A stretch of DNA of 64,000 nt from Xylocopa sonorina (GCF_050948175.1 NC_135198.1:11715001-11779000); one strand, 5' to 3'. Counted from the first letter of the stretch, positions 34,957 through 48,900 are shown. Made by a program: numbers and translations. Notes: a model not told the origin generated them from the letters alone.

Positions 34957-37900
34957 ACGAGTGGACGCGTAATTTGATTTCGCGCGATTCTCCGCAGTTT
35001 GCCCGGCACACAGCTTCTAATTTCGCCTGAGGGTGGGTTGTGACAGTGTTCGTCACCAAGCTCGGCGGCCTTATTTTCCCAGCAAACCGTGGAATCGCGC
35101 CCGTTGTGGCGGCCCGATAGGTGGGAGTCGAAAATATTGCCCTTTGATCTACCAGATACGACACGATCCTGCGGAGTAATCGACTTCTTCTTCGCGTTTC
35201 CGCTTATAACGCTAGTCTGAAGGGTAAACAGACCCACGGTAGATCGACCGCGGCGAATTAGTTAGACTTACGAGCGGCGGTAAAGAGTTTGACGGCGGAT
35301 CGGGGATCGCGGTTGGGCCCGCTCGACAAACAGAAAGAATTAATCGAGATTTAATCAGAGAGAGATTGTTAAGCTTAAATAGGGTCGAGCTTTTATCGCG
35401 GCTCCTGCCTCCTCGTTCGTCGATTTTTTTCCACCCGTTTCGTAGCCGCCACGCTGCAATTAAATGTAATCGGGACGGATTTTGGGATCGGGGCATTCAT
35501 TATTGCCCGGGATTAATTGAATCATTATATAAATGTGCATTTCAAACAAACACCGGAATTATACAATATTTGCGTATCGCGAGCCGCCGATACATAAATT
35601 TTCAAGCCCGTCGGTTTGCATTTCAACTCGAATTTCGATTACGCTGGCAGGGGCGCTCGACGCGAACGGAAGCGGTGGGGGGAGGAGGGGGAAAAAAAAA
35701 AGGAAAATCATAGTTCCGCGGTGCAGGCGTGTTTATATATTCGCCGGACCGTAAATGGTACGCAGATGCGGTTGTAAAAAGTATCGGCCGCGCGATTTGT
35801 CAATGGCAGCGATATTGATACCGCGGGCTGTTTAAAATAGCCAGCGGAGTTAATCCATCGTTCGCGATCAACCGTGCATCCCGCGTGGATCGTGTATTTT
35901 ATCGCTGCAGCCGGGGTAGGCGGGTGTATCGACGCGGGCAGCGCGCGAATTTTCGCGTTTATTTCGTCCCACGTTTCCGTCACCGAGCGTCCGTAAATTC
36001 GCGTGAATTCTTTCTAATCGCTTCCGCTTGTTTATGCCGCGTGTCACCGGCGTTCCATTCGAAACATCGATTCAACGTTTCCCTTTTTCCCTTCACCCTC
36101 TCCCTCTTCACCAACCCCCTACTTCTTCTTTATTTTCTTTTTTATCTTCATAACCGATAAACGTCATCGATAACGATCCATTTCGCGGTCATTTCCGCGT
36201 GTCGCGAGAATCAAGCCTTGAGCGCGTGGTCAGCTGTAAAGGAACGTCCCTGCGAGCGCGTAAAACGGCGATGTTTCATCGTGGGTTTACCAGGGAACTT
36301 TACGGAAGGTGTGTATAAAGTCGCCACTCTGGGGCGAGAGCGTATTTGCCGGTTAAATCTAAAATGAGAAAGAGATGAGGGCCGGGTAAAAATGTCTACA
36401 ACCCCTACAATTACAAGCTTCCGTCGTTCTTTCTCGTAGCGAGGTGGGGCGAGGGGTGGTGGAGTTCCAACGAATTCAGGCGGTGGTGAAAAGTCGCAAA
36501 AAAATCCGTGGCAGCGTCGATTTAGTCGGGGCATCTCGTTCCTCTCCCTCGCCCCGCTCTGCCCCGCCTCTCCTGCCTCTCTCTTTTTCTCTTTCATCCC
36601 CCTCGTCGTCGCGAAGCTCTCGCCTGGGTCCGATCCACGCTTAACGATAAATCTTGTTACGTCCCTTCTCTGCTCCTCTGTCGCGTCCCCGGTACCGTCT
36701 CGCCTCGCTTTCCACCCGGGCGTTTATCACTCTGTTAAACCTGAAATTGATAATAACAAGTGCCCCGTTAAATTATGACGTCGAATGGGAACACTGGGAC
36801 GATCCGGCGTTGTCCCTTGGGAATAATGGCGGAAACGAGCCGCGAAATCGGCCGAAAGCGAAAGCCCGGAATAAAGGGGGGAAAGAATCGTCGAGACGAG
36901 TTTCTTTGGTCCCTCGTAATTCCAGACGGTCGTCCGCGTCGGTACGTTCTTTATAGCCAGATTAATTTACCTAATTGCCGCTTTCCCCTCCCCCCTCCGT
37001 CGCTTTCACTCTCCCGTCACGACGCGAGTCGATTCAACGGCGTAGAAAATACGTATAAATAGACAAGCGGTAGAAAGTTAATTATTTTCTATAGAGCCTC
37101 CGCGAATTTTCACCCTGTGACGCGGACCATCGCTGTATACCCACGGTTCGCCAATTTCATTACGCCTTGTTCTTTATCCGGCAGATGGACAGTACACGAA
37201 ACAGCGCGTCGATGAAACCCCGACGCCGGAAGGGCGGCGGAAAAGAGAGCGTTGGTGCGCGGGCGAACAACGGTCGCGATTTAATTAACGAGACCAGTGA
37301 CGGGTCGAATGGACGTTAATAACTTTATCAATTTGTAACTCGAGCCCACCGGTGTGCCCACCGGTTCTTGGTCCTCTTTTCTCTTTTTTTTTCCACCCCC
37401 AACGTTCCTCTCGCTTCGACACCGCGGGCCATGAAAATGACCGGCCGAAAAAGGGGTTGATTACAGTGATCGTAATCGAAGCGGTGTTTTCCTCGCCGGC
37501 TGACCGCGAAACACGCCCGCCAGTGCCTCGATCATTTTTCTGATTTTGATGGATCGCTCCTGAGGATGACTGCGGCGATCTCACCGGGTTTATTTGCCAA
37601 TCGATACCCACCGCCCCGTGATTAATCGCACACGGGGATCCGAGGGACGCGGACACTCGTTCCCAGGGGTGTCTTTCGGTTATGCCTGTCTACGTTTAAG
37701 TGATTTTTTTTTTTCGATCGTTTCCCAAAGAGCCAGCCCCGCTGAGACCGGTTTAAGTGGTCGTGGCTCTAATGGCGAACGCACTCCGTCTTCCGGGATT
37801 AAATTCGAATCCATCAAATAATTTTACTCGCCCTTTGGGGCGAACGGTTTCGATTCGTAATTTCGTTAATTCACGGCTTATAGAATGAGATGTAAACCGT

Positions 37901-40900
37901 CCAATGTAATCGCCGAACGATCTCACCCCTTTGAGCCTCGGATCCGTACGATAGCCGCGCGACCATTCTGCGACGGACATCGCGCGGTCCAGCGACCACC
38001 GTTCAAAGAGCCGGGTCAGAACCTCTGACCAGCAATTCGCTCTTTCCACGGGATGTGGTATCCATGTCCCATCACGGCTGTCTGATTACATCTACCGGAG
38101 AATGAGGCTAGAGCCCTTTCAAATTGTGATAAACGCGTAGCCGCTAACGCGTTTCTTTTATCTCGCGTCCCTCAAACGGGATCCCACCTACCATGTTACC
38201 TACCGTGTACATCCTCGTTCTTCGTCAGTCGATAACGAACCCGGTCGTTAGTCGAGGATTGTCGCAAATCCGATTTCCAACGGATCGGCTTCCGATTCGA
38301 TTAGTTCTTGCACGATTATTCGCCTCTTTTCTTCGGTTAACCCTTTCTCTTCGCGGAGCCACCATCCGCTTCCTATTCGTATATTAGAGTGGATTACACG
38401 TGGTATATTTGGAATAAATAAATCGTTCGTTTACGAACCTTGCAAGGTGCTAATTAATCATTTCGAACGTCCATACGTCCATGGATAGAAGCTTCCACAG
38501 GCTAAGAGGTGCGAAGAAAATTTGCTTTCAGCCCATGCTTTCAACCATGCTCGATATATGGAGGTCTCACGCGTATCGTCTACCCTAGTCTCACGGTATA
38601 CGCCCTCGGCGAATCCAATCAGAACGAAACGTAAGCAGAGCAGTTCGTCACGCGGGGACGAGCGACGAACGGTCGGGGCTGAGGGCGCATGATCTAGCTT
38701 TATATCAGCGGTGCCCATTGCTGATCGTTAAAACGGCTATCTTGTTAATCCGCAAATGCCTCGGGGGTAATTTGGCCCCGGCAAAGTGCTTTCTTCGTCG
38801 GGCAAGCCGGATCGTTACGAAATACCCGGGAGCGACCGCAACGAAACGGAACCTTCTAATTTCGTGGCGGCCTCTTTCGCTGAGGGCTGCGTGTAATCGC
38901 GCGAACAACGCGCCACGTTCGCCTCCCGTCGTTCCTTGGCTTCCAGCGATCCAGGACCAGCCGTCTTTCCCCCTCTCGCGAACCAAGTGGTCGCTGTTTT
39001 CGATCAATCGGGGAACTACTCGAACCTCCGCGCCTCGAGCCCCTCTGAAAATCGTACCAACCGCCGGGGGGGTGAAATCGTTCGATAAGCGTTTCCAGCT
39101 GACTCGATCGTTCGTACGATTCCGATAATTCGAAAAGCGCCGCGGTTCGCTGGGTTGTTCGATCGGTGTTTCGTTACCACGGGCGGGGATGAAAATTATT
39201 TGGAATAACGGCTGGCGTCACTGTTCCTCCGCGGGGTGAACGATGACAATGGCTGCGACGCGCCCCTACGAACAATGCGCCGATTTATCTCGCCGCGTAA
39301 CCGCGCGCCCTCCTTCCCGCGCCCTATGCCTCGATAGTGCCACTCGATAAAAGCAATTATATTTAATTAATGAGGATAACGCGTGGCGCCCGGGAAAGAT
39401 TACCGGAGCGGCGCGGCTATCGCGTTTCATCGCGGGGTATCGCGCCCGCGGTGTTCTACACGCGATCGCGTCCACTCTTGGCGATTCAATTTGTTAAAGA
39501 ACCCTCGTGCGTGAAAATTCCACTTACACCTCGTTATCGCCGGCGGTGTCCTTTTCCGTGAAACGTTATTGTCTCGTTTGAATAATTGATTTCGACGGGC
39601 GCCAGCGTAACCAACCGCGAAGGGCTCGTTTTGCATTCGTACGCGACGCTACTACCGACCAAAAGTTTCAAAGACCACCTGGTCGAACGGAATTACGATT
39701 TCCTTTATTCCTGGCCGGGTAAACTTCGCGCGTCGCGAACAGTAATTGGTAGAAAAATTCAGCGATATCGAAACGAGTAGGTCAAAGGGTACGCCACAGG
39801 GAGCAGGAAGCCTCGACGGAAAGGAAAAACCGGTGACTTAGGTTCCCGGTGTCTTAATTCCCTCTGTTTCTCTCGAGGCGGCGACCCTTTTCCAACCCCC
39901 TGAAGCTCCGCGCTAGCCTCCTCTCGCCGCTGTCCGTGTCGTTGCGGCGCAAAAGACGTAATTCCCGCCAATTAACAGCCAGCCGTAGCCGGGGTTCTCT
40001 GAGTTTCGCTGCGTCAACCCTCTCTCATTTCCGTCTCTGCCTACACCAACCGTTCTCTCCCGTACGGTCGCGTTTACCCGGCTTCTTTCACCGCTGCAGC
40101 GGCACTCAAACGCGCCCCCTCGAGCCACCGCGCTCACGCTGACCCACCTACCCTTCCACGTTTCTCGCCCTTCGCCGACGCATTCCTCGCCCTCGTTCCA
40201 CGCCGGTTACGCGAACTTAATGAACACCCTGTACATACACGGGAAGAGAGGTAGTGAGTAAGGTTCACAGACGGCGGGAGATGTGATTCACGGGGAAAGT
40301 GCCGGGGAAAACGACGAAATCGAATAGGAACGGCGACGTGCGAGGTCGATGGCTGCGCGTACGAAGAAAGAAGCGAACGGTTGACAGAGGGGGGTGTTCA
40401 AGTGAAATATCGGCCGGGGCATAGGGTGGATGCTAATAACAATAATAAAGGTGAAATAAGGGTAAATGGGGCTCCGGAGAAATTCACGGTCCCGTAATAA
40501 ATTCAGGGGCGAAACAGCCGTTCCATTTTGCGGCCGACGAGTGGCGAGGACGAGGAGGCTGATGGTGGAAAGAGGGAAACGAGGCAGGCGGATGGTCGGA
40601 TCGGATGAGATAATATCTCAGCTGATACCGCATCGTGCGATACGAGGGGACAGTTAATTAAAAAGCAAGAAAAACTCGAGGGTGGTGTAACTCGATTGAA
40701 ACGAAGACGGTGCACAGGTTTCATCAGCGAGCAGACGTTCCGCGGGGCACGCGAGGAATTTCGATTGTAAATTTCTGAAGCACCTTGCGGTGACTGCCGC
40801 TCGACAAAGGGTTAAGAATAGCTTAGGACGAGGTGTAGAGAGCCGGACGAGCGCGCGGACGCGCTCGAACGCGGAAGGTAAATTTTATCGGAGCTACATA

Positions 40901-42030
40901 CACCGGCGCGGACAAAGCCGTGGAGATTTGGCGGATGCGCGGGGGGGAAAAATCGCTCGAGCGGTTCCCCACGATGGATTTCCTTTCTGCGTGACTACAC
41001 CGGCGTAAAGACGTACGAAGCGCGGCCCTTTATTCCTCGGGAAAATCGAGGGAGCAGTCCGCGCGCGGGCCGGCCGCAACGTTTCACAAAAGGGTCCCTT
41101 GCCAAACTCTGGCTTCGCGCTGCGTCCCGCTCGATGGCGGCGTCTGTCCCGCGACGCTGGAAATACGCTCGCCATATTTTGCCGGCGTGAAAAATTCAAC
41201 GGGGCGATGCACTTTTCGGGAAGGGCTCCGCCGCGTCTCCGCCGATCCTCGAGAGCTTTTCACTTTATCGAATTCCTCTTGCTTGATGCCCTCCACGGTT
41301 ATGAAATTTCGCCCGTTTTCTACGAATGAAACGGCGGATTTCTGTTCCGCGCGAGATATTTCCACGGGCGACAGGTTGAAAATTGCCGCGTTAAAGGCAA
41401 ACGAGACATCGTACGTTCGCGTTAGCGACGTACCGGGCAGGGCGTCGCGACGTCGCGGCACGGACGGGGAACGAAGGGTGGAAGAGCCGACCGGGGAGTT
41501 CAGGTAAGAAGAAATTCTCTCGCGGCTACGTAGACTTATCATTTATTCACCACTCTATTCTCTCGGCGCTGTTGATGGACCGCCATGGTTTCGCCTGAGA
41601 AACACTAATCACGAGTGTCGGCCCCGCTCCATCCATCCTCTTCCCTTCGGCTACTTCTCATCGCCTCCACGTACGCGCGCGTAGATGGATTTTAATTCCC
41701 ATCTCCGAGGGTCGAGAAAAAAAAGAAAAAAATCCTCGAACAAATCAGTAGCCGGCGACAAGCGAGGTGCTCCGTCAGAACTTTCGCTCGTAACTTTACC
41801 GTGGCGCAAAGTTAATTCACCGCGAGAGGTGCACGGGGCTGTTTCGCGACACGCGGAAAGGCAAATGTACAAAACACTTGGTAAAAAGGATTTTCCGCGG
41901 CGGAGGAAGTGGCAACGTCGCGGCTCTCGTCGTTCTCTTATTCTTAACGCGCCTCCTCTCTGGACCGCGTCGTCGAAATGCTTTCGTCCCCGTTTCCAGG
42001 CCTCAGCCTCCCACGCTTTTTGTTCCGCGT

Positions 42031-42059
42031 CTCTCTTTCTCTCTCTCTCTCTCTCTCTC
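42031..42059. repeat. (CT)n microsatellite
   Basis: CT dinucleotide repeat with one TTT interruption near 42036. Confidence 0.9.
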
Positions 42060-43850
42060 CGGTCCGAGCGAAATGTTTGGGTTGTAAAATTTCCTCTTAG
42101 TGCCTTGGGGGGCTTTGTACGGAGGCGCCAGCGCCACGGGACGGAGGCAGGGGTTGAAACGGTAGGTGGGGTGGCGAGAAAGGTAGACGCGAAGAGGAAG
42201 AAAGAAACGGGAGCGAGGGACAACGGACGTCTGAAATATTTAATATCGCAGGGTCCGGCTGAAAATCTGGCTCGCCGTTCCTCCTACGGCCCTCTTTCCT
42301 TTTGTTCTGCCCCGGCTCCCCGGCAGCCACCCCTTTCTGTCCTCCTTTCTTCTTCCGTCCACCCTGCCGTCGGAGTTTTAAACGCTGCGTGATTTATTTC
42401 AGGTGATGCTAGTGCCGCTCCGTTGCCTTCTCCTCGTTCCGCGACGTCACCTCGACTATTTTTTTAAGGCCTCTCTCCTCGCTGTTCGCCGAAACTATTA
42501 TATATAATTTTACGCTCGAAAGAAGCTTGCACGGTTGCTCGCGGTTCGCTGGAACAGAAAGGAATTTTAATCCGTTGAAACGGTACAACCCGCACAGTGG
42601 ACGACTTGTTGGACTTCTCGAGTCCTTTGGAGGTCGCAACGGAGAACAGCGGCCCGCTTGTTCCCTCGTCGATCGTCCGCGCGATCCACGACGCGAAGGG
42701 TAGTTCTCTTCCTACCAAGAGATTAACATGGGAATAGCGATTAACGGTATCAAAGGTCTCCAGACTTCCCTCCCTTTTATCGCGGGTGACCGTGCCGCGG
42801 TAGCCAAGAATCGGCTCCAGAGGGGTTACCAGCCGACATCTTGCTCCTATTACGCAGGATTTAATGGAGAGCACACCGTCACGTGGCGTCCTCGAGGACA
42901 GGCCCGGAATTCTGATTGTATCGTACCCAGGCGATGATCCAATATGCTCGCCGTAACGTTCCGCGTGGCGTGGGGGAGGGGAGGGTTATACACCAAGCGA
43001 ACCGGAAGCGTGCCTCGGCGTATTCCGCAAGCAACCCTCCCGTCTCGATCCCGGGACGACATTTTGCCAGATCACGCCAATCCCCTTGATTGAATACATC
43101 AGCATTCATCAGCGTCGAGTTTCAGCGTGGCTGTTTGTACCGATGGCTCGACGTCGTCGTCGCGGCGTCGATGTGAAGCCAGCCGCGTATTTTTCTCCCA
43201 ATCATCTCCCGCTACGGGGGGCTGACTTTTATTGCGCTCGCATGGACGCGTTGCTTTTAACCCCCGCCGACGGGACGAGAAATATCGCGCGGTATCCGTT
43301 CACATTTTCAGCGAATCCTGCCAGCCGGACCGATAGCGTAATGGTGTGTTTTATCGGGGTTGAAGGTGAATAAGGAGATCGAGATAAGAAAGAGTTATAC
43401 CGGGGGTACCTACGTCTCTCTACCGGACTCTTAGTAACCGTCAAAGGGAATACGGTCCGTTGTTAGACGGACCGCATCGCGATTCCGTAGAATCGAAAAA
43501 TCGTGCACGCGACAAAAGCGGTACACAGAGGTTAAACTTGCCGGAATTTCAGCCGGGGGTGGAAAAATTCCGAGTCACACGGGTGGTGGCGGCGGCAACG
43601 CGGAATCGCGCAGCCACGTACAAGCGTATATACGCCGTGCAACCGTTTCTATTGAATTTATTTCAGAGCTGACCGGGGCACGCGTTGCTGATTGCAGCCA
43701 CGCCAAAAGGGGTTGGCGAGGTGGCGATCCTGCTTGTACCTGGTCGTTTTGCTCGCCAGTCACGTATTCCTGCATCATTTGCTATGGGTTTCATACCGGC
43801 CATAACTCTACGGATATATCCTCCACCCCCGTCAAACTCTCTGCCCCCAC

Positions 43851-43854
43851 TCTT

Positions 43855-43894
<40 letters not shown>
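43851..43894. repeat. (CT)n microsatellite upstream of the candidate gene
   Basis: CT repeat of about 44 bp with one early TTT interruption. It lies about 0.8 kb upstream of the candidate promoter, and a (GA)n tract of similar length lies about 0.7 kb downstream of exon 1. Confidence 0.93.
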
Positions 43895-43897
<3 letters not shown>

Positions 43898-44240
43898 CTC
43901 TGTGTTTCTTCCATTCACCCCGCTAGCAGATGCAGCCCCAACAGTTATCCTTTCCGAGGTGAGACTGCGCGCGGTATCTTGCGAGAGCTACGGCTCTTAA
44001 TCTAAGGCGCATTCATCGAGACCAATCCGTAACCCGGCAAGAGACGTTGCTGCAAATTAATCAACCTTTGCATCAGAGATACGTCAATCCCTGTCTCGTC
44101 AGGTCGTCGTTCCAGCCTTTAGATTCACTCATTCATCGGCTCCCCGTATTATCAATCCGCTGTATTGATGCATCGAATCCCTCTCTCTCTCTCTGTCTCT
44201 CTTTTCGATGGTTCTTACGGGATCGTGTTTCTCATTAATG

Positions 44241-44689
44241 TATTTCCTTTCCCACTCGAAAGCGTTTAGTTCGTTTCACAGGCATTGCGCAAGGTTTCCA
44301 TTCGTTGCAAAACAATAATTGTCGAACTGTTATCCAAATTAATTTGATACGGGATTAGATGTTTGATTATTGGGGTTGGATCGTTTTGCACTACACGTTG
44401 TTTGATTGCAACGTGAATAGATTTGTGTTACCGGGTGATGGATCTATCAGTTCAAACAATAAATAATCTACGTAAAGTATTCGAAAAGGTTCGTTAACAA
44501 AATCGTTCATCGATATTTCGCAATATTACATTTATTTCATCGACTAATCGGATCTGAATATATTAAATTTTCCACCATTTAACAATTGTATGCGGTTATA
44601 AGAGTAATCCATACGCTATCTTTATTACAAACTCAAAAACGAATCGCAACATTTTCATAAGCCACATATTACCATCGATTCATATTTAG
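44241..44689. other. AT-rich upstream region of the candidate gene
   Basis: AT content is clearly higher than in surrounding DNA. No gene was seen. Together with the sharp return to GC-rich sequence at about 44.69 kb, this is the composition step often found at insect promoters. Confidence 0.4.
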
Positions 44690-45206
44690 CGCTCGCTCCG
44701 CCATATTGTCTCCCCTCTCCAACAGTTGGTAGCAGTGTCTCGGAACCGCGAAAGTCGTCACGTCGCGTGCGTCGTAAGTCCGTGAAATTATTCTAATTTC
44801 CACGCGATTTAGTCGATTCTTTTCGCAAAACTTTCGCCAGTTAGCTTCATCAGACCTCGAGTGACAGTGGTAGTTAATCAGGTGCGACTAATGATCCAGG
44901 TATCGCGTAATAATTACAGTGTGAAAGTCGATCCACGTTGTGACGTCGTGCCAAGCGCGCGCTTGTTTACGAGCAGGGACAAGGTCCCCTCGACCGGTTA
45001 CGAAAACGAGTCGGCTGTTTCTCGCGTAATTCGACCGCGTACGACGGTCAGTCGTGTTTCGTTCGTTGTCCCGAACCTGTCTCGTCGAGTGAAACGAACG
45101 CTTGTGCGCTTTAATTTTCTTTCCGCGCAGTGAATTCGATATCAACCCCCGCGCGCGAGTGTGTTCTTTCCACTGGGATGTTACCAGCGCAGCGAGAGGC
45201 CTGTCC
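44690..45206 (+). promoter_or_regulatory. Putative promoter and 5' leader of the candidate gene
   Basis: The interval begins with CGCCATATTG (44699-44708), which fits a GCCATnTTG Pho/YY1-type core. Initiator-like CAGT motifs follow near 44735 and TCAG near 44850, and no TATA box was recognised. The leader is GC-rich and lacks long repeats. One upstream ATG at 45178 overlaps the proposed start in another frame; that frame would remain open to the exon end and be interrupted just past the donor. The transcription start cannot be fixed from sequence alone. Confidence 0.35.
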
Positions 45207-45239
45207 ATGGCGCCGATCGTGGAAATTCTGCAGGCAAAG
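45207..45239 (+). CDS. Candidate first coding exon of an unrecognised gene (partial)
   Basis: An ATG at 45207 opens eleven codons (MAPIVEILQAK) that run without a stop to a consensus donor, AAG followed by GTAAGC at 45240. The exon ends in phase 0. The peptide is hydrophobic-amphipathic and unlike the arginine-rich translations of surrounding DNA. It has no signal peptide. I chose this ATG because its frame is protein-like and G follows it, although position -3 is T, which is a weak context. An upstream ATG at 45178 is an alternative start or a short upstream frame. The next exon I can propose is 59468-59705, which also begins in phase 0. Function is unknown. The exon is small, so it could be a chance donor-plus-ATG. 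Confidence 0.42.
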
Positions 45240-45918
45240 GTAAGCTGCTCATTGCGCCAATGTTGACATCAAACCATTCGAGTATCCGAAGCGTAGTTTA
45301 CACTTGATACAGGCGACACGCGAAGCGTGTGACGCGTAAGTAAATCGCGAAATTGTGCGTAGTTATTGCGCGATACCATTGTGCGTCGTTTCCAATATGG
45401 CGTCGCGTTTCTGCGTTCTCGAAGCTACGATCTTCGAGCTGTGATTTATATTCTTATATCCTCGCGACAGTTTCCAAGTATTATCACTGGTTAATTATGT
45501 AAGCGTTCGAATAACTCGATCGTCCAATTATATTTGTACGTTGTTGCCTTCGCTGTTAGCCAATTACGTCTGAATTAATATCGCTGTACCTGGCGCATTA
45601 ATGCAGCCCCCTTGGTATTCGTTCGGAAATCGATCTCGGAACCGATCTACTCTCGATGGACGAGACAACATGGCGAATCAATCGACCATGATAGTTTCAT
45701 TGGATCTCTTCGTCTCTCGTTCGACTGCTCGTCCCTGTTTCTCCCGTCTGGCTGGTTGCATCCCTCCGGCCGTGTGCTCGGAAAAAGCGTTCCCGATCGG
45801 TAGCGCGCCCATCGAATATCAATGCCCTGGCGAGCTCCGGGAACTCGAGCGGCGTAGATGCGTTCGTGTCCAAGAAGGATGGTTACATCGTCGTTGCTGC
45901 GGATCGAGAGAGGGAGAA

Positions 45919-45920
<2 letters not shown>

Positions 45921-45962
<42 letters not shown>
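45921..45962. repeat. (GA)n microsatellite in the proposed first intron
   Basis: Uninterrupted GA repeat of about 42 bp. It is the reverse complement in type and similar in length to the CT tract at 43851-43894, so the two form inverted arms around the promoter and exon 1. Confidence 0.93.
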
Positions 45963-45964
<2 letters not shown>

Positions 45965-48900
45965 TGGAGAGTTAATAAGCCGGAAAGAAGGCACAGGAAC
46001 CCGTGGGATAAATCGAGCGTGCCTTAAATTCTCAGTCAAATTTCGACGTTTCCGTCTGGCAGCGAGCGTGGTTTTTAGCATTCTCCGCGTGCGCCTTGAT
46101 CCTCAGGTTTAACGAATTCAAAGTTGACCGTGGACCGTGTGCCGCGTTACAGACGACGATAGCTGCAGTTTCGAAGGGGTAAAGTTAGGGGGTAGGGAAA
46201 TATAGCGAGACTGGGAACAGGGAGACGTAGGGTAGTTTCTTGGTTTTCTTTTTTCAAGTGTCTTTTTTTTCGTATGTTCTCGTCAGCTTCGTATTCACGA
46301 GAGTACACTCTCGTAACCGCGATAGGATTTAGGGGGTAGTTTATTAAAATGGGTCGGGTTACGATCGTCGCGAGTGCGGAATACGTTCGGCTAGAGTTTT
46401 TCGCCGATGCGACGCGTCATAGCCCATAGGAAACCGCTCGTATAACGGTACGAACGCTTGGTAAATCCTCTCGCGGGTGGTAGTACGTGGTTGTTGAGGT
46501 AGCAACAGCAATAATGCTATCATAAATTCAAATTATTGTGGTTGCAGGCAGATCTTCGTTCCTGCCATCTCCGGAGCGCAAGGAAATCCACTTTGCCGAG
46601 GCCGCTAACTTCGCCTCTTGATAAATGATGTTTAACCCTTTATTCACCCTCTAGAATAGAATCATTGCCCCGGCGTCTGATTAAACGAATATTTTTCCAC
46701 TTGTTTCTTCGACTCGCTCCACTCCTTGTACATCACCTCTTCATTATTGTCTTCCTTCTTCCAAGAACCCTGTACTTCTGGTGTAATATAATAAAGTGAG
46801 CGATACCAGAGATTCCTATTCATCATAATTTTACAGGTTGAAGAGTTACTTCGATATCAAGAGTGATTCAGAGCCACTCGATTACCAGCGTCCAATATCG
46901 AGTACACCCAATGCCTCAACAACGTAGACACGTTCAACCCTTCCAGCTTGATCTTCAGCCGACACGCACGCGATCCATAGATCATCATCGACTAGCCCAT
47001 GGTACCCTGCAGTACCCTCTTCTTCTTTCGCCGTTTATCAGCGACCACGAGACACTTGGGTTACTTCTGTTTCGAATGTCAGATCCGATAAATATTAATG
47101 AGGCAGGAGTCATTGCGCCGGAATGGCACTGCTTGCACTCAGCTCTCTACGCGTGCATAGACTGCGGGGGCGGTGTGTGTGTGTGCGTGCGTTTGTCGAG
47201 CGTGCAAGACGACACGGGAGGCAGACACACGCGCGCCCGCAGATGTGTACACAAGATTTACCGTCTTGAAACGCAATCTCGGCTAGATGGTTACCTGTGG
47301 CGCACGGTACACGACTGCAACGCGCTCTCCTATCTAAATAATTACGGTCTCGTGAACGTTGTTCCGCTCGCTCCCTCGGTTTCACGCGCGTTGCCCGCGC
47401 GTCGCTTTTTAACCAGCCACTTCCATCATCTCCGTGGCAAGGAACGAGGCGGGCCTCGTAGTCCATTCTCAAAGTGAACCGTCAATAACGATTCGTCATC
47501 TTTGATCTTCGTTCAGCGGCACGAGGGGTTGCGCGGCACGGATTCGAATCGCGGATTTTCTTTGCCACGAGGATACTTGAGCGACCGGTTGAAAGATGAA
47601 AATATCGCGGTAGATTGCGGTAATCAAGCGGCAAGACGAGTGGCGGGTTTCTCGTTTGGAAACCGAGCATTCCACCGCTGCGAACCGGCCATTCCTTGGG
47701 GAATCGACGAGAGTCAATCTCTTATTGCGCGCCACGCCTTTCGCTTTGGTAATTTCCTCCGATTTCGAAGCCCATCGAACTCGCGTCGATAGCGAGGTTC
47801 GTCCAGCGACAACGTTAATGCATCCCTGACGCAGTCGAATGTGGCTTTCACGTGTCGATAGAGCCGCTGGTCGATCGGCAAATATAATCCGTATTTTCTA
47901 AAACGGAACACCGCAGTTGCTCGCGTTCGCTTCCTTCGTATCCGTGGGAATTTCCTTAAATGGAAATTTCCTTTAATCCACCACCGAGTAAAACTTATTT
48001 CCACTCGTTTCGACGGATAGTGTTCCTTTCCCATGCGTTACACGTCGCACAATTCTCCTGCCGTTCTCGAGGCTGCTCTTAAACGTAGAATTCCATTACA
48101 GCGGTATCGCACGCGACAAAATAATTCGAATGGCGCATCTCCAACGCCAGGAACGTCCCAGAGAGGAGGGTGGAGGAGGCGAGGAGGCGACGCAATCGTC
48201 GTAGGTCAGTGAAATCGTTATTCCGTTGGAGCACCGTTCGCCGCACGCGTTCTCCTCCGCTCGGTGGCTTCGCGGAGGAAATATCAGGCTCGTCCGTTCC
48301 TGTGTAGCTTCCGTTGAAAGTGGCGGCGTTGCGTCACGCATACGATACGAGTTGGGTTATTTCAGGGAACGCGCGTGGCCACCAGCCGTGTTCTCCTCTC
48401 TTTCTGGCGTTCGCCACCGCGGATACAAATGGCAGATAAAAAGGGGAAACGGAGAGGATGCGCCAGGGGGTGCCGGATGCAGGTACGCGAGCGCGCGCGA
48501 GGCCACGACGAATTAAGGGTGACTTCTTTGTCTGCCGTCGCCGGGGCTCCAGTCACGTATCGATGGTTGCACACACGACATCGGGCCAGACTCGATCCCC
48601 TCACCTCGCGCTGTCTACCTTCGTGTCGAATGCAAATAACGTTTTATCCGTATGCTCGAATGGGCTCGGGCACGCTCCGCGTGTTCCACCTCACGGCAAT
48701 TCGATTTCCGAGAAGCTTTTAAGCGCGCCTACGCCGTTAGTCGTCCGCGCAACAATTTTCCGATCGGATTAATGGAGAGCTCCGGTTCGTTGAAAAGAAT
48801 ATAATTGTCCGGTTGTGCCGGTCGAGCGATGACAGTCGTCGAATTTTTTTGTCGAAAAACAAAGGATGGAAACAAAAAAAAAGGGGAGGGGGGGCTAGGA

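Larger units (their letters stand above)
30079..44240. other. GC/CpG-rich non-coding DNA, no supportable gene
   Basis: Same composition as the left flank. No exon with coding-like composition and convincing splice signals was found on either strand. An acceptor-like TTATTTCAG abutting GTGATG at 42402/42403 is a weaker ratchet-like site. Microsatellites in the interval are listed separately. Confidence 0.55.

Noticed and set aside
45178..45240. Upstream ATG at 45178 as the true start of the candidate gene
   Set aside because: Its frame gives a cysteine- and arginine-rich peptide, would leave the exon in a phase that does not fit the downstream candidate exon, and has a poor start context. It may be a short upstream frame.
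46863..47477. About 205-codon plus-strand frame with lower arginine content and a nearby acceptor-like site
   Set aside because: The frame begins after a stop without a convincing splice signal in phase, contains a low-complexity GTGTGTG-coded stretch, and has no recognisable family. Frames of this length arise by chance in this window.
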